NCBI GenBank assembly: GCA_964016885.1
Contig: OZ024760.1
Location: forward strand, 2,375,394-2,439,393
DNA: 64,000 bases
Direction of reading: 5' to 3'
From: Eledone cirrhosa
Taxonomy: Eukaryota; Mollusca; Cephalopoda; Octopoda; Eledonidae
A program made the translations under genes and the position numbers. This document shows, piece after piece, positions 41,642 to 52,815 of the stretch. The notes beneath the pieces were generated by a model that saw only the letters and a program-made list of their open reading frames with translations, was not told the DNA's origin and did not search any database. The stretch's first letter is position 1. Each line of letters opens with the position of its first letter.

Positions 41642-41674
<33 letters not shown>

Positions 41675-41768
41675 GTGGATATACATGTATGTGTACATAT
41701 ATATATGTGTATATGTGTGTAAATATATATATGTGAATATATATGTATATGTGTGTACATATATATCA
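41340..41768. repeat. TA/TG minisatellite
   Basis: Units such as 'gtgtgtacatatatatatat' and 'gtggatatatatgtatatgt'. A ~110-bp block is repeated around 41560-41760. Further (TA)n at 41800-41850. Confidence 0.88.
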
Positions 41769-41798
41769 TAACTGCTTAACTATCGGGCCTCGACTCTC

Positions 41799-41850
<52 letters not shown>

Positions 41851-41853
<3 letters not shown>

Positions 41854-42026
41854 GAGGTTATATTTAATTTGTTAGGATTCAACAAGCTTACACATTTTTA
41901 TAACTGATATAAAACAAATCTGTATTTTATCTGATGAAAGCGCACCATAATTTGCCTTGGTGGCCCTTAAAATATGTATAATAAAATAAATATGGTTTTA
42001 TAAATATAGTTTCCATTTATTAATAT

Positions 42027-42033
<7 letters not shown>
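41851..42033 (+). repeat. Family F repeat unit
   Basis: 'gcagaggttatatttaattt', 'ataactgatataaaacaaat', 'tttatctgatgaaagcgcac', 'tttgccttggtggcccttaa', 'ttaatatattgtata'. Related copies at 45.43, 55.26 and 58.79 kb. Flanked by TA arrays on both sides. Confidence 0.82.
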
Positions 42034-42083
<50 letters not shown>

Positions 42084-42087
<4 letters not shown>

Positions 42088-42245
42088 TCATCATCATCAT
42101 CATCATTTTACGTCCGCTTTTCCCTGCTTGCAAGGGTGGGACGGGTCTGTTCTCACCACCTCCGCCCATGTTTTTCGTGGTCTACCTCTACTACGTCTTC
42201 CTTCAACTGGCATTTCCTGGCACTTCTTCACCCATCCGTCATCCT

Positions 42246-42250
<5 letters not shown>
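42084..42250 (-). pseudogene. RTE-like LINE 3' end, internally deleted
   Basis: Minus strand: MPVEGRRSRGRPRKTWAEVV then RTD, fused directly to 'ccgtcccacccttgcaagca', 'gggaaaagcggacgtaaaat' and (GAT)n. Compared with 62670-62849, about 85 bases between 'gaacagac' and 'ccgtccc' are missing. Confidence 0.8.
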
Positions 42251-42337
<87 letters not shown>

Positions 42338-42350
42338 AAGAGAAAGATTT

Positions 42351-42699
42351 ATGTCTATAAATGAAATATTAGATAGAATTTCAAAGAAATAATGTGCTTG
42401 AGGTAGAATATAAGATGTAGTTTTTAAGATGTTTGTTTAGCAAATACGAGAGAATCTTTTTCTCATTCAACACCAGAAGAGTTACACCAACACATAGACA
42501 CAGGCATGAGTCTGTGTGTCTGTGTATAAATATAGTTATATATATTGTTGCCTGAAGCTATAGGTTTTAATACAGATAGATAGTAAAAGAAAAAAGACAA
42601 ACATACATACACATATATATGTCATCATCACCGTTTTACATCCATTCTTCCACTATAGCATGGGTTAGACAGTATATATATATATATATATATATATAA
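42351..42699. other. Unclassified AT-rich sequence and a SINE-B tail scrap
   Basis: GA-rich run before 42350, then no recognisable feature until 'catcatcaccgttttacatc' and 'tagcatgggttagacagt' (42628-42675), a reverse SINE-B end. Confidence 0.45.
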
Positions 42700-42890
42700 C
42701 AATCTGGCAGGAAGGTATACGTTGCTGAGGATAGCTAATAAGCTTGAAACTAGTACAGCGTTCCTTTGTCAGTGTTGAACAAACGAGCAACGATGGTTGC
42801 TAGACACTACGGCTTAATATGGGATGTTTGTTTACAAACACACCGAGCATTATAATAAATGTTCGGTGAATCCATACGTACATATATATG
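42700..42890 (+). other. Repeat with hammerhead-like core motif
   Basis: CTGAGGA (42725-42731), a 4-bp potential stem AGCT/AGCT (42733-42736 and 42741-42744) and GAAAC (42746-42750) have the spacing of a hammerhead CUGANGA-stem II-GAAA core. I could not find convincing stems I and III, so this is a candidate only. The surrounding sequence is an unclassified repeat next to (TA)n. Confidence 0.3.
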
Positions 42891-43010
42891 TGTGCATGTA
42901 TGTATATATATATACATACTACTGTACGTCTGTATACATATATGTACATACTTAAATTTAAGTAACAGCCGTACTAAGAGTGGGAAATGAAATTTCGTTT
43001 CATTTTTTCC

Positions 43011-43019
<9 letters not shown>

Positions 43020-43047
<28 letters not shown>

Positions 43048-43357
43048 AATAAGGGCGCTGCGGAGTTGCAAATGGGTTACATATGGTTTTCTTCTGGTAT
43101 GAATATATTTGTCTCCAGTATAATTACATTGATGAGTAGTTAAGTTATGGTTCAGTGAGAGTGATTTGCCAGATATCACAGTGAAATGGTTTCTCAAGTA
43201 TGAAAGTTTTTGAGATTAAGCAGCTTGCTACTGAGAATGATTTACCCCAGATATCACAATGATATGATAGTTCTCCTGTATGAATTCATTTATGAATTAT
43301 TAAGTGGCCTTTTTGAGAGAATGATTAGCCACTGGTATCACTGCGATAAGGTTTCTT
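43020..43357 (-). pseudogene. Degenerate C2H2 fingers downstream of the open array
   Basis: After the stop at 43358, three or more decayed fingers follow: [24 protein letters not shown] and FHCDIWQITL. Zinc cysteines are replaced by Ser or Trp and stops interrupt. Ends in (TA)n at about 43016-43044. Confidence 0.85.
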
Positions 43358-43909
43358 TCAAGTATGAATATGTTTATGAGTAGTAAAGCTGCTTGCTTGA
43401 GAGAATGATTTACCACAGATATGGCAGTGATATAGTTTCTCTCCTGTATGAATTTGTTCATGATTTGTTAAGTGGCCTTTTTGAGATAATGATTTACCAC
43501 AGATATCACAGTGATATGGTTTCTCTCCTGTATGAATTTGTTCATGATTTGTTAAGTGGCCTTTTTGAGATAATGATTTACCACAGATATCACAGTGATA
43601 TGGTTTCTCTCCTGTATGAATTTGTTCATGATTTGTTAAGTGGCCTTTTTGAGAGAATGATTTACCACAGATATCACAGTGATATGGTTTCTCTCCTGTA
43701 TGAATTTGTTCATGATTTGTTAAGTGGCCTTTTTGAGAGAATGATTTACCACAGATATCACAGTGATATGGTTTCTCTCCTGTATGAATATATTTGTGAA
43801 TTGTTAAGTTGCCTGCTTGAGAGAATGATTTACCGCAGATATCACAGTGATATGGTTTCTCTCTTGTATGAATATGTTTATATATATATATATATGTAAT
43901 AAATAACAC
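43358..43909 (-). CDS. C2H2 zinc-finger array, six intact fingers, probably a gene fragment
   Basis: 183 codons. The first ~15 residues come from a (TA)n array ([16 protein letters not shown]), so the true 5' end is missing. Six fingers follow, linked by HTGEKPYHC and each of the form C-X2-C-X12-H-X3-H. Finger 1 helix reads QAGNLTIH. Fingers 2-5 are near-identical with helix QKGHLTNH. Finger 6 reads QASSFTTH. C2H2 arrays of this type bind DNA in the nucleus. The lack of a proper start, the stop after finger 6 and the decayed fingers downstream suggest a pseudogene or a partial exon copy. The 84-bp unit identity of fingers 2-5 indicates recent internal duplication. Confidence 0.8.
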   Translation of the reverse strand: MLFITYIYIYKHIHTREKPYHCDICGKSFSQAGNLTIHKYIHTGEKPYHCDICGKSFSQKGHLTNHEQIHTGEKPYHCDICGKSFSQKGHLTNHEQIHTGEKPYHCDICGKSLSQKGHLTNHEQIHTGEKPYHCDICGKSLSQKGHLTNHEQIHTGEKLYHCHICGKSFSQASSFTTHKHIHT

Positions 43910-44103
43910 AATATAATTATTCCATTACCCAAGGTTTCATGAAGACAGGCGACCCCAACAGAGGCATCCAAAGTCGTTCATCAGAAGGAAAATTTAATAT
44001 TAAATTTTCCTTCTGATGAACGACTTTCGACGCCTCTGTTGGGGTCGCCTGTCTTCATGAAACCTTGGGTAATGGAATAATTATATTGTGTTATTTATTA
44101 CAT
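43894..44103. repeat. Perfect-centre palindrome of ~210 bp
   Basis: Arms of about 105 bases meet without a loop at 'ttaatattaa' near 44000. The outer ends read 'tgtaataaataacacaat' and its complement. Two or three mismatches lie near 'ggcatccaaagtcg'. It abuts the (TA)n from which the zinc-finger frame starts. Confidence 0.9.
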
Positions 44104-44177
44104 AATTGAATAACTCTGTACTATACATAGAGAACTCCTCTTTCCCAAGGAAATACTTTATATATATATATAGAAAG

Positions 44178-44435
44178 GAATGTGGCTGAGTGGTTAGAGA
44201 ATTGGATTCACAAACATGAGGTTGTGAGGTTCATTCCCGGACTGGGCAATGTGTTATGTCCTTGAGCAAGACACTTTATTTCACATTGCTCCTTCTACCT
44301 GGATTTGCGACTGATAGATAGTATTAGCAATTGGAAAGACCAATGGAAACATTGTTTCCTTGGTCCGATTTGACGAGCTCCACCCCACTTGTTAAGTGAA
44401 TGAGGTCTGGGATCTCGTTGATCAACTGTCGATAT
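44178..44435 (+). mobile_element. SINE-C, full length
   Basis: 'tgtggctgagtggttagaga', 'ggttcattcccggactgggc', 'ccttgagcaagacactttat', 'caattggaaagaccaatgga', 'tttgacgagctccaccccac', 'gaggtctgggatctcgttga'. Confidence 0.9.
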
Positions 44436-44447
44436 ATATATATATAT

Positions 44448-44602
44448 AGGAAAAAGTATGACCCCGACGGCAGAGCTCAAGCCGTTTTGACAGCTATTTT
44501 TAGTTCAGAAATAGCCGTCGAAACGCATTGAGCTCTGCCGTCGGGGGTCATACTTTTTCCTATTTCCCACTCTACTACTCTAAGTATTGAGTACTCTGGT
44601 GC
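44448..44602. repeat. Hairpin, second copy of foldback family H
   Basis: Arms of about 54 bases with several mismatches: 'gaccccgacggcagagctca' against 'tgagctctgccgtcgggggt'. The downstream flank 'cccactctactactctaagt' then 'attgagtact' matches the copy at 26.5 kb. (TA)n on the left. Confidence 0.88.
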
Positions 44603-45060
44603 CTTTCTCACTCTCTACTCTGTATCTATTCCTTAGTTTTCTCTCCTCCTTGTTCTCTCTTTCACAGCCTCTCACTCTCTGTCGCTTTCCTTCTCTCTCT
44701 CCATCTCACTGCATCTCTCTTCTCTTTTCTTTCTCTCTCTCTCTCTCCCTTTCCCCCTTCTCTCTCATATTCTCTTTTTCCCTTTTTCTCACTCACCTCT
44801 TCTCTCTCTCTCTGCCTCTTTCCCTCTCCCACCATCCCACTGTCTCTCCTCTTTTTTCTCTCTCCACCCCACCCAACCTCACCTTATCTATCTTTAGTAG
44901 TTTCCTTATCTCTTTCTCTCTCTCTCCCTCCCATTCCATCTCACTGCCTCTCTCACCTCTTTCCCCCTCTCTCACCAGTCCACAACCCCTCTCTCCCTCT
45001 ATCCTATCTTTTTCTCTTTCCACCCTACCCCACCTCACCTTATCTATCTTTAATGGTTTC
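44603..45060. repeat. Pyrimidine-rich CT tract
   Basis: Long C/T low complexity with a repeated ~160-bp block ('ccccacctcaccttatctat', 'ctttaatggtttc'/'ctttagtagtttc'). Ser/Leu/Pro frames are compositional. 45061-45424 is unclassified AT-rich DNA. Confidence 0.75.
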
Positions 45061-45424
45061 AACTCAAAATTATTTGAAAGCAAGGTTAAATTATATATAA
45101 TATCACTGCACTATATTTTTCCATGTTGTTATTGTTGCCATTATTTATTTGATAGTGTTTTGCAACATTGCCTTACATCCATGAAACTTATATAGAATTA
45201 ATTTAAGCTGACTGCAGTGATTCTCAATTGAATTTTAACATTTTACTACAGTATATCACCACAAATGAAATATTTGATCAAAGTTTAGCTTGATTCAATG
45301 TAAATCTCATTGTACATCCATGCGTGTGTTTGTGAAAATAAACACACACATAGCGTGAACCTAATAAAGTTTTATTTGTATTGCCTCTCTGTTTTTGTTC
45401 CCATCCAAATTTTCACTATATATA

Positions 45425-45650
45425 TGCAGAGGTTATATTTAATTTGTTGGGATTCAACAAGCTTAAAAATTTTTATAACTGATATAAAGCACTCAACAAT
45501 TAGTGTAGTAAATATACAATATATTAACAAATGGAAACTATATTTATAAAACCATATTTATTTTATTATACATATTTCAAGGGCCACCAAGGCAAATTAT
45601 GGTGCGCTTTCATCAGATAAAATACAATACAGATTTGTTTTATAAATAAA
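45425..45650. repeat. Family F repeat unit
   Basis: Starts 'gcagaggttatatttaattt' as at 41851. The second half is inverted relative to that copy: 'caagggccaccaaggcaaat', 'ggtgcgctttcatcagataa'. Truncated before the CA/TA array. Confidence 0.8.
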
Positions 45651-45659
45651 TATTGACAT

Positions 45660-45965
45660 GCCCTGAAAAATATAAATATATACACACACATATATATATA
45701 TACACACACACATATATATACACACACACATATATATATATATACACACACACATATATATACACACACACATATATATATATGTGTGTGTGTATATATA
45801 TATGTGTGTGTGTGTGTGTGTGCGTATATATATATATGTATATATATATATACACACACATATACATATATATATGTTCCACCCTTGCAAGCAGGGAAAA
45901 GCTAATGTATGATGATGATGATGTATATGAGTGTGTGTGTATGTATGTATATATATATATATATA
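45660..45965. repeat. CA/TA microsatellite with embedded SINE-B tail
   Basis: Alternating (CA)n, (TA)n and (GT)n. 'ccacccttgcaagcagggaa' and (GAT)n at 45885-45925 is an isolated SINE-B/LINE 3' end. Confidence 0.85.
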
Positions 45966-46850
45966 TCCTGGTATGTGTATATGCATTTTTCCTTCTAACT
46001 TTAATTTTATACCTAATTGTGTATGGTTGACGATATATTTAATCAATTTCCACGTGCTATTGAAATGTTGGGTAAATATTCTATAGCTATTGATCACGAA
46101 TAGATGGCTGTCGTTTATTTATCTATTATTTCTTCATAGGTGCCTTTTAATCTTATAGCCTGGTTTAATTGGTTTTTTGTGTGGTTGATTATGCTAATTA
46201 AGAGAGGAGATGGTGTACATATCTTATCAAATGATTCTATGGACATAATTTATAGTAATGTTTGTATTTATCTCCAGACTCTAGCTATTGACCAGTTAAT
46301 TTTCTTGATTTTTTAGTTGATTCTATTGACTGATGAATAGCTTATGTTAATTTTAACCCTTCTGTTGAGAACTCTATTCGATTTGTGATGTTTTTGCATT
46401 CTTGCAAAAATATACACAACTGAATTTATTCGCCTGATATAGGGGCTGCCTCCCTTGCCGATCCCCACGTGGAGTCAGCAATAGTCAGTCCTTGTATTAA
46501 CATTGAACTAAAACCTGTTGAGAAAGTGGCTTCCTTGTTCAATCATCTTACCAGAAGCCTGACATTATTTATGTAAGCGGACGGTACTTGATTTAGGAGC
46601 CACAGAAACCCAAATACTGGATTTTACCAACCTTCCAGGGGTCCGGGTAAATTTTCAATACCTGAATTACTTGATCGTTTTTTTTGGCTATGCGAATGAT
46701 TCTTTAACCATCGTCTCAGTGTGTTTGGCCTTTAACGTTTGTTATAGCTCTGGTTCATCTGAATCATTGAGCACTTGCCTCACATCTCGGAGGTTGTTTT
46801 TCATTATTTCGTGGGCCGAAATGCGAATCTCGATAATTTGTGTTTGTTTT
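45966..46850. other. Sequence without recognised gene or repeat
   Basis: The largest apparently non-repetitive stretch here. Frames are short and interrupted on both strands and I recognise no domain. (TA)n and (GA)n follow at 46851-46918. Confidence 0.4.
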
Positions 46851-46907
<57 letters not shown>

Positions 46908-46965
46908 GGGGAGAGAGAGACAAAAAAGACATGAATCTGATGTCCTCCGCATTCAATAATAATTA

Positions 46966-47075
46966 TCTCTACTTTTGGCACAAGGCCAGCAATTTTGAAC
47001 TGAAGGGAGACTTAACCAACTTTCCCCTTCCACCAAAACTGTTGGCCTTGGGCTCAAATCAGAAACCATTATTAT
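46966..47075. mobile_element. Head-on pair of SINE-A 3' fragments
   Basis: Reverse 'tctacttttggcacaaggcc' runs into forward 'ttggccttgggctcaaatca' and 'gaaaccattattat', forming a short inverted pair. Confidence 0.7.
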
Positions 47076-47079
47076 CTCC

Positions 47080-47230
47080 CTGAAGCAGAGAGTTACGTCC
47101 CTTTATGATCTGAGTTCAAATCCCGCCGAGGTTAACTTTGCCTTTCATCCTTACGGGGTCGATAAAATAAAGTACCAGTAATGTACTGGGTAATTGCTGG
47201 CCTTGTGCCAAAAATAGAAACAATTATTAT
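47080..47230 (+). mobile_element. SINE-A, 5'-truncated
   Basis: 'cagagagttacgtcccttta', B-box region, 'cggggtcgataaaataaagt', 'gccaaaaatagaaacaatta'. Confidence 0.84.
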
Positions 47231-47374
47231 CTCCCTGAGGTTAGCTTTGCCTTTCATCCTTTCAGGGTTAATAAAATAAAGTACCTGTAACGCACTGGGG
47301 TTGATTTAGTAAACTTTCCTCCTCGCCACAAAAATGTGTTGGCCTTGTGTCTAAATCAGAAACCATTATTATTA
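47231..47374 (+). mobile_element. SINE-A long form, 5'-truncated
   Basis: Starts at 'gaggttagctttgcctttca', includes 'gttgatttagtaaactttcc', ends 'ctaaatcagaaaccattatt'. Confidence 0.82.
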
Positions 47375-47382
47375 TTTGTGAG

Positions 47383-47598
47383 GGTGGTGGATTGGCAGGT
47401 AGAGCGTCGGACAATATGCTTTCCAGCATAGTTACGGCCCTTTACGTTCTGAGTTAAAATCCTACCGAGGTTAGCTTTGCCTTTCATCCTTACGGGGTCG
47501 ATAAAATAAAGTACCATTAATGCAGTGGGGTCGATTTAATCAACTTTCCCTACCCCCAAATTGCTGGCCTTGTGCCTAAATCAAAAACCATTATTATT
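47383..47598 (+). mobile_element. SINE-A long form
   Basis: Complete head 'ggtggattggcaggtagagc', long 3' form with 'tttaatcaactttccctacc', tail 'aaaaccattattattgg'. Confidence 0.86.
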
Positions 47599-47599
47599 G

Positions 47600-47800
47600 G
47601 TAGCAGGGCAGTGGATTGGCAGTATCGGTAGAGAGTCGGACGCCATGCTTTCCAGCATAGTTACTTCCCTTTACGGTCTGAGTTCAAATCCCGTCGAGGT
47701 TAACTTTGCCTTTCATCCTTACGGGGTCGATAAAATAAAGTACCAGTAATGTACTGGGTAATTGCTGGCCTTGTGCCAAAAGTAGAAACAATTATTATTG
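47600..47800 (+). mobile_element. SINE-A short form
   Basis: Complete head 'cagtggattggcagtatcgg', body, and tail 'gtagaaacaattattattgg'. The fifth SINE-A unit in 840 bases. Confidence 0.87.
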
Positions 47801-48035
47801 GTAGTAGTAGTAGTACCAATGATTATTTCCCCCTAGCATTGTACTTTACCAGCTTTCTCAGTAATTAATAACGTTTTCTTCTGACAAGATTTTCCACTAA
47901 ATGTTATTTGCCTGTTATTCTAAATCTTTAATAACCTCATCAATAATTCTGCAGATGTTTGTAAATAAAGTAGATCTCCTAAAAGCATTCCAATATCCAT
48001 TTTGGTCAGTATCCTAGCTAAACCATTTCTCTTAA

Positions 48036-48245
48036 CCTTCTAGCACATAAATTACTCTATATTTACTATTGTATTTTCATGGTAAAGGCTTTATCTCACA
48101 TAATATTGAAGCTATGAGATTTTGATGATATTTATTTTGAGATCAATACCTTAATATCAGTATGAGCAGCCAGTTACAGCCAGTTTGAACAGAAAGAATT
48201 GAGAGAATTCTGACCGAATATGGTTGACTTAAATGCTAAAGGGTT
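48036..48245. repeat. Sat165 unit, reverse orientation
   Basis: 'ttttcatggtaaaggcttta', 'gaagctatgagattttgatg', 'ccagttacagccagtttgaa', 'aaatgctaaagggttaa'. Preceding 47801-48035 is unclassified. Confidence 0.82.
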
Positions 48246-48279
48246 AAAAATAACACACCATTCCTTTGAGAACCACACA

Positions 48280-48560
48280 AGTTAACTTTACTCTTTTGAT
48301 ACAAACCCAACCAAAACCAGTTTTAGTTCTATAAAACAAAGCTACCCATTTTAAAGTGTTCCTATTCAACCCTTTTGATACAAACCCAGGTAAAACCAGC
48401 TCTGGTTCTATGAAACAAAACCACCCATTTTAAAGGGTTCTTTTTAAACCCTTTTGATATCAACCCAGCCCAAACCAGTTCTAGTTCTATGAAACAAAGC
48501 CACCTACTTTAAAGGGTTCCTTTTTAACCCCTTTCATACCAACCTGGCCCAAACCACCCA
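48280..48560. repeat. 79-bp tandem repeat, about 3.5 copies
   Basis: 'ttttgatacaaacccagg'-type starts recur near 48298, 48377, 48456 and 48535, each followed by 'ccagttctagttctatgaaa' and 'ccattttaaagggttc' variants. Related to the 146-bp unit at 54 kb. Confidence 0.85.
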
Positions 48561-48660
48561 ATTTAAATTGAAATATCCCAACATAATTTCATATAAGAAC
48601 CATCTTAGTAATGAAATAATCAGATATTTTTAGTAAATCTCTTGAAATCTTTCATTAATT

Positions 48661-48770
48661 AATCCCGCCGAGGTTGACTTTGCCTTTCATCCTTACAGGG
48701 TCGATAAAATAAAGTACCAGTAATGCACTGTGTAATTGCTGGCCTTGTGCCTAAAGTAGAAACAATTATT
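48661..48770 (+). mobile_element. SINE-A 3' half
   Basis: Starts 'aatcccgccgaggttgactt' and ends 'aaagtagaaacaattattt'. Confidence 0.84.
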
Positions 48771-49150
48771 TAATAGAAATACATGGTTCCTATCTAAATC
48801 AAAAATCTTCCAATATACTTCTATATATAAGAAGTGTTGTGTAACTATTTTAGTAACAAATAATAATTAATTTTAGTAAACCCCTCAAAATCTTTTAAAT
48901 AGGGTCAGAATTATTGATTATTTTTAAAATCATGAGTAGAGTCTTTTATTAAAAATATGATAACGAAAGAGTTAAAATGTTTATATTTATCTTAAAACAT
49001 TTCAGCTCAATGTTATCATAAAGCTTGTTATATTACTAAATCCCTCAACATTCTTGATTACTTTGAAAATCTTGGGTAAAGTTTTTTTATTAGAAAAAAT
49101 ATGACAACCAAAGAGTTAAAATATTTATATTTATGTAAAATATTCCATTA
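48771..49150. repeat. AT-rich dispersed repeat
   Basis: 'aaaatgtttatatttatctt', 'ttactaaatccctcaacatt' and 'aatcttgggtaaagtttttt' belong to the same AT-rich family as 5976-6627. (TA)n and (GATA/GAGA)n follow at 49163-49300. Confidence 0.65.
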
Positions 49151-49162
49151 TGAGTTTAGAAC

Positions 49163-49214
<52 letters not shown>

Positions 49215-49390
49215 GATAGATATATATATATATAGAGAGAGATAGATAGGTATAGATATATAGATATATATATATATATATAGAGAGAGATAATTTTAAT
49301 AAAGGTATAACCGTCAACATAATATTACAAATAGAAAGAGAAAGAAAAGAAAGAAAAGGGAAAGGAAAAAGGAAAGAAAAAATACACAAG

Positions 49391-50460
49391 CAGGTAATAC
49401 GCACATCTAGGACCACATACAACACATAAACAGGTAATACGCACATCTAGGACCACATACAACACACAAGCAGGTAATACACACATCTTGGACCACATAC
49501 AACACACAAACAGGTAATACACACATCTAGGACCACATACAACACACAAGCAGGTAATACACACATCTTGGACTACATACAACACATAAGTAGGTAATAC
49601 ACACATCTAGGACCACATACAACACACAAGCAGGTAATACACACATCTAGGACCACATACAACACATAAGCAGGTAATACACACATCTAGGACCACATAC
49701 AACACATAAGCAGGTAATACACACATCTAGGACCACATACAACACACAAGCAGGTAATACACACATCTAGGACCACATACAACACATAAGCAGGTAATAC
49801 ACACATCTAGGACCACATACAACACACAAGCAGGTAATACATACATCTAGGACCACATACAACACATAAGCAGGTAGTACACACATCTAGGACCACATAC
49901 AACACACAAGCAGGTAATACACACATCTAGGACCACATACAATACATAAGCAGGTAATACACACATCTAGGACCACATACAACACCCAAGCAGGTAATAC
50001 ACACATCTAGGACCACTACAACACATAAGTAGGTAATACACACATCTAGGACCACTACAACACACAAGCAGGTAATACACACATCTAGGACCACTACAAT
50101 ACATAAGTAGGTAATACACACATCTAGGACCATATACAACATACAAGCAGGTAATACACACATCTTGGACCACATACAACACACAAACAGGTAATACACA
50201 CATCTAGGACCACATACAACACACAAGCAGGTAATACACACATCTAGGACCACATACAACACACAAGCAGGTAATACACACATCTAAGACCACATAAAAC
50301 ACACAAGCAGGTAATACACACATCTAAGACCACATAAAACACACAAGCAGGTAATACACACATCTAAGACCACATAAAACACACAAGCAGGTAATACACA
50401 CATCTAAGACCACATAAAACACACAAGCAGGTAATACACACATCTAAGACCACATAAAAC
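49391..50460. repeat. 40-bp minisatellite, about 27 copies
   Basis: The unit starts 'caggtaatacacacatctag' and ends 'gaccacatacaacacacaag', at exactly 40 bp (49391, 49431 and so on). A short-form variant lacking two bases ('gaccactacaacac') occupies 50005-50110. A five-copy block with 'ctaagaccacataaaac' closes the array at 50280-50460. Cys/Val/Leu frames on the minus strand are artefacts. Confidence 0.95.
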
Positions 50461-50790
50461 AAAAGAATGGAAAAACGAACCGCTGCCTGAGCAAAAGACA
50501 ACAGTATCTCACGGGGCACTGGGAAACCTCTCTAATGTTTTTTGAGGGAAGCTAGCATGCTCACAGCATTAAATTAATTGACTTCCAAATTCTTCTTATT
50601 CTGACAATCATAAGATAGAATGTCTAATTAGTAATATGGTAATGAAAGGGTTTAAATGTTTATATTTATCTAGAACATTCCATTGTGATTTTATGATAAA
50701 GTTAGTTATATTACTAAATACTTCCAAATTTTTCTTTATTTTGACAACCATTGGAAAGAACCTATTATCAGAAACACGGTAACAAAAGGG
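50461..50790. repeat. AT-rich dispersed repeat fragment
   Basis: 'gtttaaatgtttatatttat' and 'ttatattactaaatac' match the AT-rich family. The first ~100 bases are unclassified. Confidence 0.55.
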
Positions 50791-51050
50791 TTAAACCTGG
50801 ATAAGCATAAAGGATAAAGATCCCATAACTCTTTGTGCAGTTGTAGAGGCACCGTCATATGGTGTGTCTAGGGCACTTTTAAACCTGGTGGAGCCCAACC
50901 CTCTCCACGTCTGAACACAGCCGATTTTTTCTACAGAGAAAGAATCGACCCCAGTACTGGACTGGTACTTTTTTATCGACCTTGAAAAGATGAAAGAATA
51001 AGTTGACTCCAGCTGGATTTGAACTCTGAGCACGCAATGAGGTCAGACAA
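50791..51050 (-). mobile_element. SINE-D, reverse
   Basis: Shares the B-box region (minus strand 'gagttcaaatccagctggag') and 'ggtcgataaaaaagtacc' with SINE-A, but has a different 3' domain: minus strand 'cggctgtgttcagacgtgga', 'gggttgggctccaccaggtt', 'accatatgacggtgcctcta'. Confidence 0.78.
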
Positions 51051-51064
51051 ATTATTAGAAATAT

Positions 51065-51355
51065 GGTAAGGATAACGACCCTGTAGCCCCTTGTAGAGGT
51101 GTAGAGGTACCGTCATACGGTGTGATTAGGGCACTTCTAAATCTGGAGAAGCCCAACCCTCTCCAGGTCTGAACACAGCTGATTTTTTTCTATAGAGGAA
51201 GAATCAACGCCAGTACTGGACTGGTACTTTTTTTTATCAACCTCGAAAGGATGGAAGGTAAAGTTGACCACGGTGGGATTTGAACTCAGAACACGCACTG
51301 AGGTGAGATGAATACCGTAAAGCATTCTATCTGATGTCTCAACGACTCTGCCAAT
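51065..51355 (-). mobile_element. SINE-D, reverse, second copy
   Basis: Same 3' domain ('tagaggtaccgtcatacggt', 'aagcccaaccctctccaggt' on the plus strand), B-box region and a head ending 'gactctgccaattcactgtc'. Adjacent to the first copy in the same orientation. Confidence 0.8.
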
Positions 51356-51605
51356 TCACTGTCTTGATACAAAAGGGATTATTATTCGAAGTAAGAAAAA
51401 AGACATTAAATAAAACCTCTTGGAGCACTCAATGAAATTGATTTTTTTCCTAAGTACAAGGAGGCCTCTGATGGAATGGTAGGATGTGTCGTATTGGGAC
51501 ATGGAATGGTATGGTATGTAGTGTTGAAATATGGAATGCTATGAGGAGAGGAATCAAAATAGTTCTCAAGGGAATTAGTAATGTAGTGACATAACTAAAG
51601 CATGG
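51356..51605. other. Unclassified sequence
   Basis: Includes two imperfect 'gacatggaatggtatg'/'atatggaatgctatg' phrases. No gene. Confidence 0.4.
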
Positions 51606-51609
51606 TTAA

Positions 51610-52815
51610 TTGATTATTGTCAATGGTGGTGGTGTGAAGTGGTGGTGGTGGTGGTGGGTGTGGTGGTTGGTGGGTGTGGTGGTTGGTGGTTGTGGGGGTT
51701 GGTGGTTGTGATGGTGGTGGTGGGTGTGGTGGTTGGTGGTGGTGGTGGGTGGTTGTGGTGGTTGGTGGTTGTGATGGTGGTGGTGGTTGTGGTGGTTGGT
51801 GGTTGTGGTGGTGTGGTGGTGGTAGTGGTGGTGGGTGTGGTGGTTGGTAGTGGTGATGGGTGTGGTGGTTGGTAGTGGTGGTGGGTTGGTGGTGGCTTTG
51901 GTGGTTGGTGGTTGTGGTGGTTGGTGGTTGTGATGGTGGTGGTGGTTGTGGTGGTTGGTGGTTGTGGTGGTGTGGTGGTGGTAGTGGTGGTGGGTGTGGT
52001 GGTTGGTAGTGGTGGTGGTTGGTGGTTGGTGGTGGTGGTGGTGGTGGTGGTTGGTGGTTGGTGGTGGTTTTGGTGGTTGGTGATTGTGGTGGTTGGTGGT
52101 TGTGATGGTGGTGGTGGTTGGTGGTGGTTGGTGGTTGTGGTGGTGTGGTGGTGGTAGTGGTGGTGGTGGTTGGTGGTGGTGGTTGTGGTGGTTGGTGGTG
52201 GTTGTGGTTGTGTGAAGTGGAAGTGGTGTTGGTAGTTGGTGGTGGTGGTGGTGGTTGTGGTGGTGGTGGTGGTTGTGGTTGTGGTGTTGGTGGTTGTGGT
52301 GGTTGTGGTGGTGGTACTGGTTGTGTGAAGTGAAGGTGGTGTTGGTGGTGCTTTGAAGTGGTTGGTTGGTGTTGATGGTGGTGGTCGTGGTAGTAGTGGA
52401 GGTGTAGTGCTGATGCTGGTGGTGTGTGAAGTGATGCGTGAACTGGTGATGGTGGTGGGGATTTGTGAAGTGATGTGTGAAGTGCTGTGTGGTGGTGGTG
52501 GTTGTATGTGAAGTGCTGTGTGGTAATGGTGGTATGTGATGTGGTTGTTGTGAAGGTGGTATGTAAACTGGTGGTAGTGGTGATTTGTGAAGCGGTGGTG
52601 ATGGTCGTGATGGTATGTGAAGTGGTGTAGTGGTGATATGTGAAGTGATGGTGGTAGTGAAGTTGGTATGTGAAGTGGTGTTGGTGGTGGTGGTGAAGTT
52701 GGTATGTGAAGTGGTGGTGGTGGTAGTGGTGATATGTGAAGTGGTGGTGGTGGTGGTATATAAAGCGGTGGTGATGGTGAAGTTGGTTTGTGAAGTGGTG
52801 TGTGACAACAACCAG
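51610..52815. repeat. GGT/GGTT minisatellite
   Basis: (GGT)n interrupted by 'ggttggtggttgtggtgg' and, from 52400, by 'gtatgtgaagtggtg'. A ~170-bp block is duplicated (51745-51890 and 51925-52010). Thr/His/Pro frames on the minus strand reach 400 codons but are repeat translations. Confidence 0.92.

Noticed and set aside
43358..43909. Functional zinc-finger gene
   Set aside because: The frame begins inside a TA repeat, has no plausible 5' exon, stops after six fingers and is followed by decayed fingers. Kept only as a fragment.
44587..45195. 202-codon Ser/Leu/Pro frame
   Set aside because: It derives from a CT-rich low-complexity tract with no recognisable domain.
49391..50460. Possible CRISPR-like array of 40-bp repeats
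   Set aside because: The repeats are contiguous with no unique spacers, and the surrounding DNA is animal. The 93-bp and 107-bp arrays fail for the same reason.
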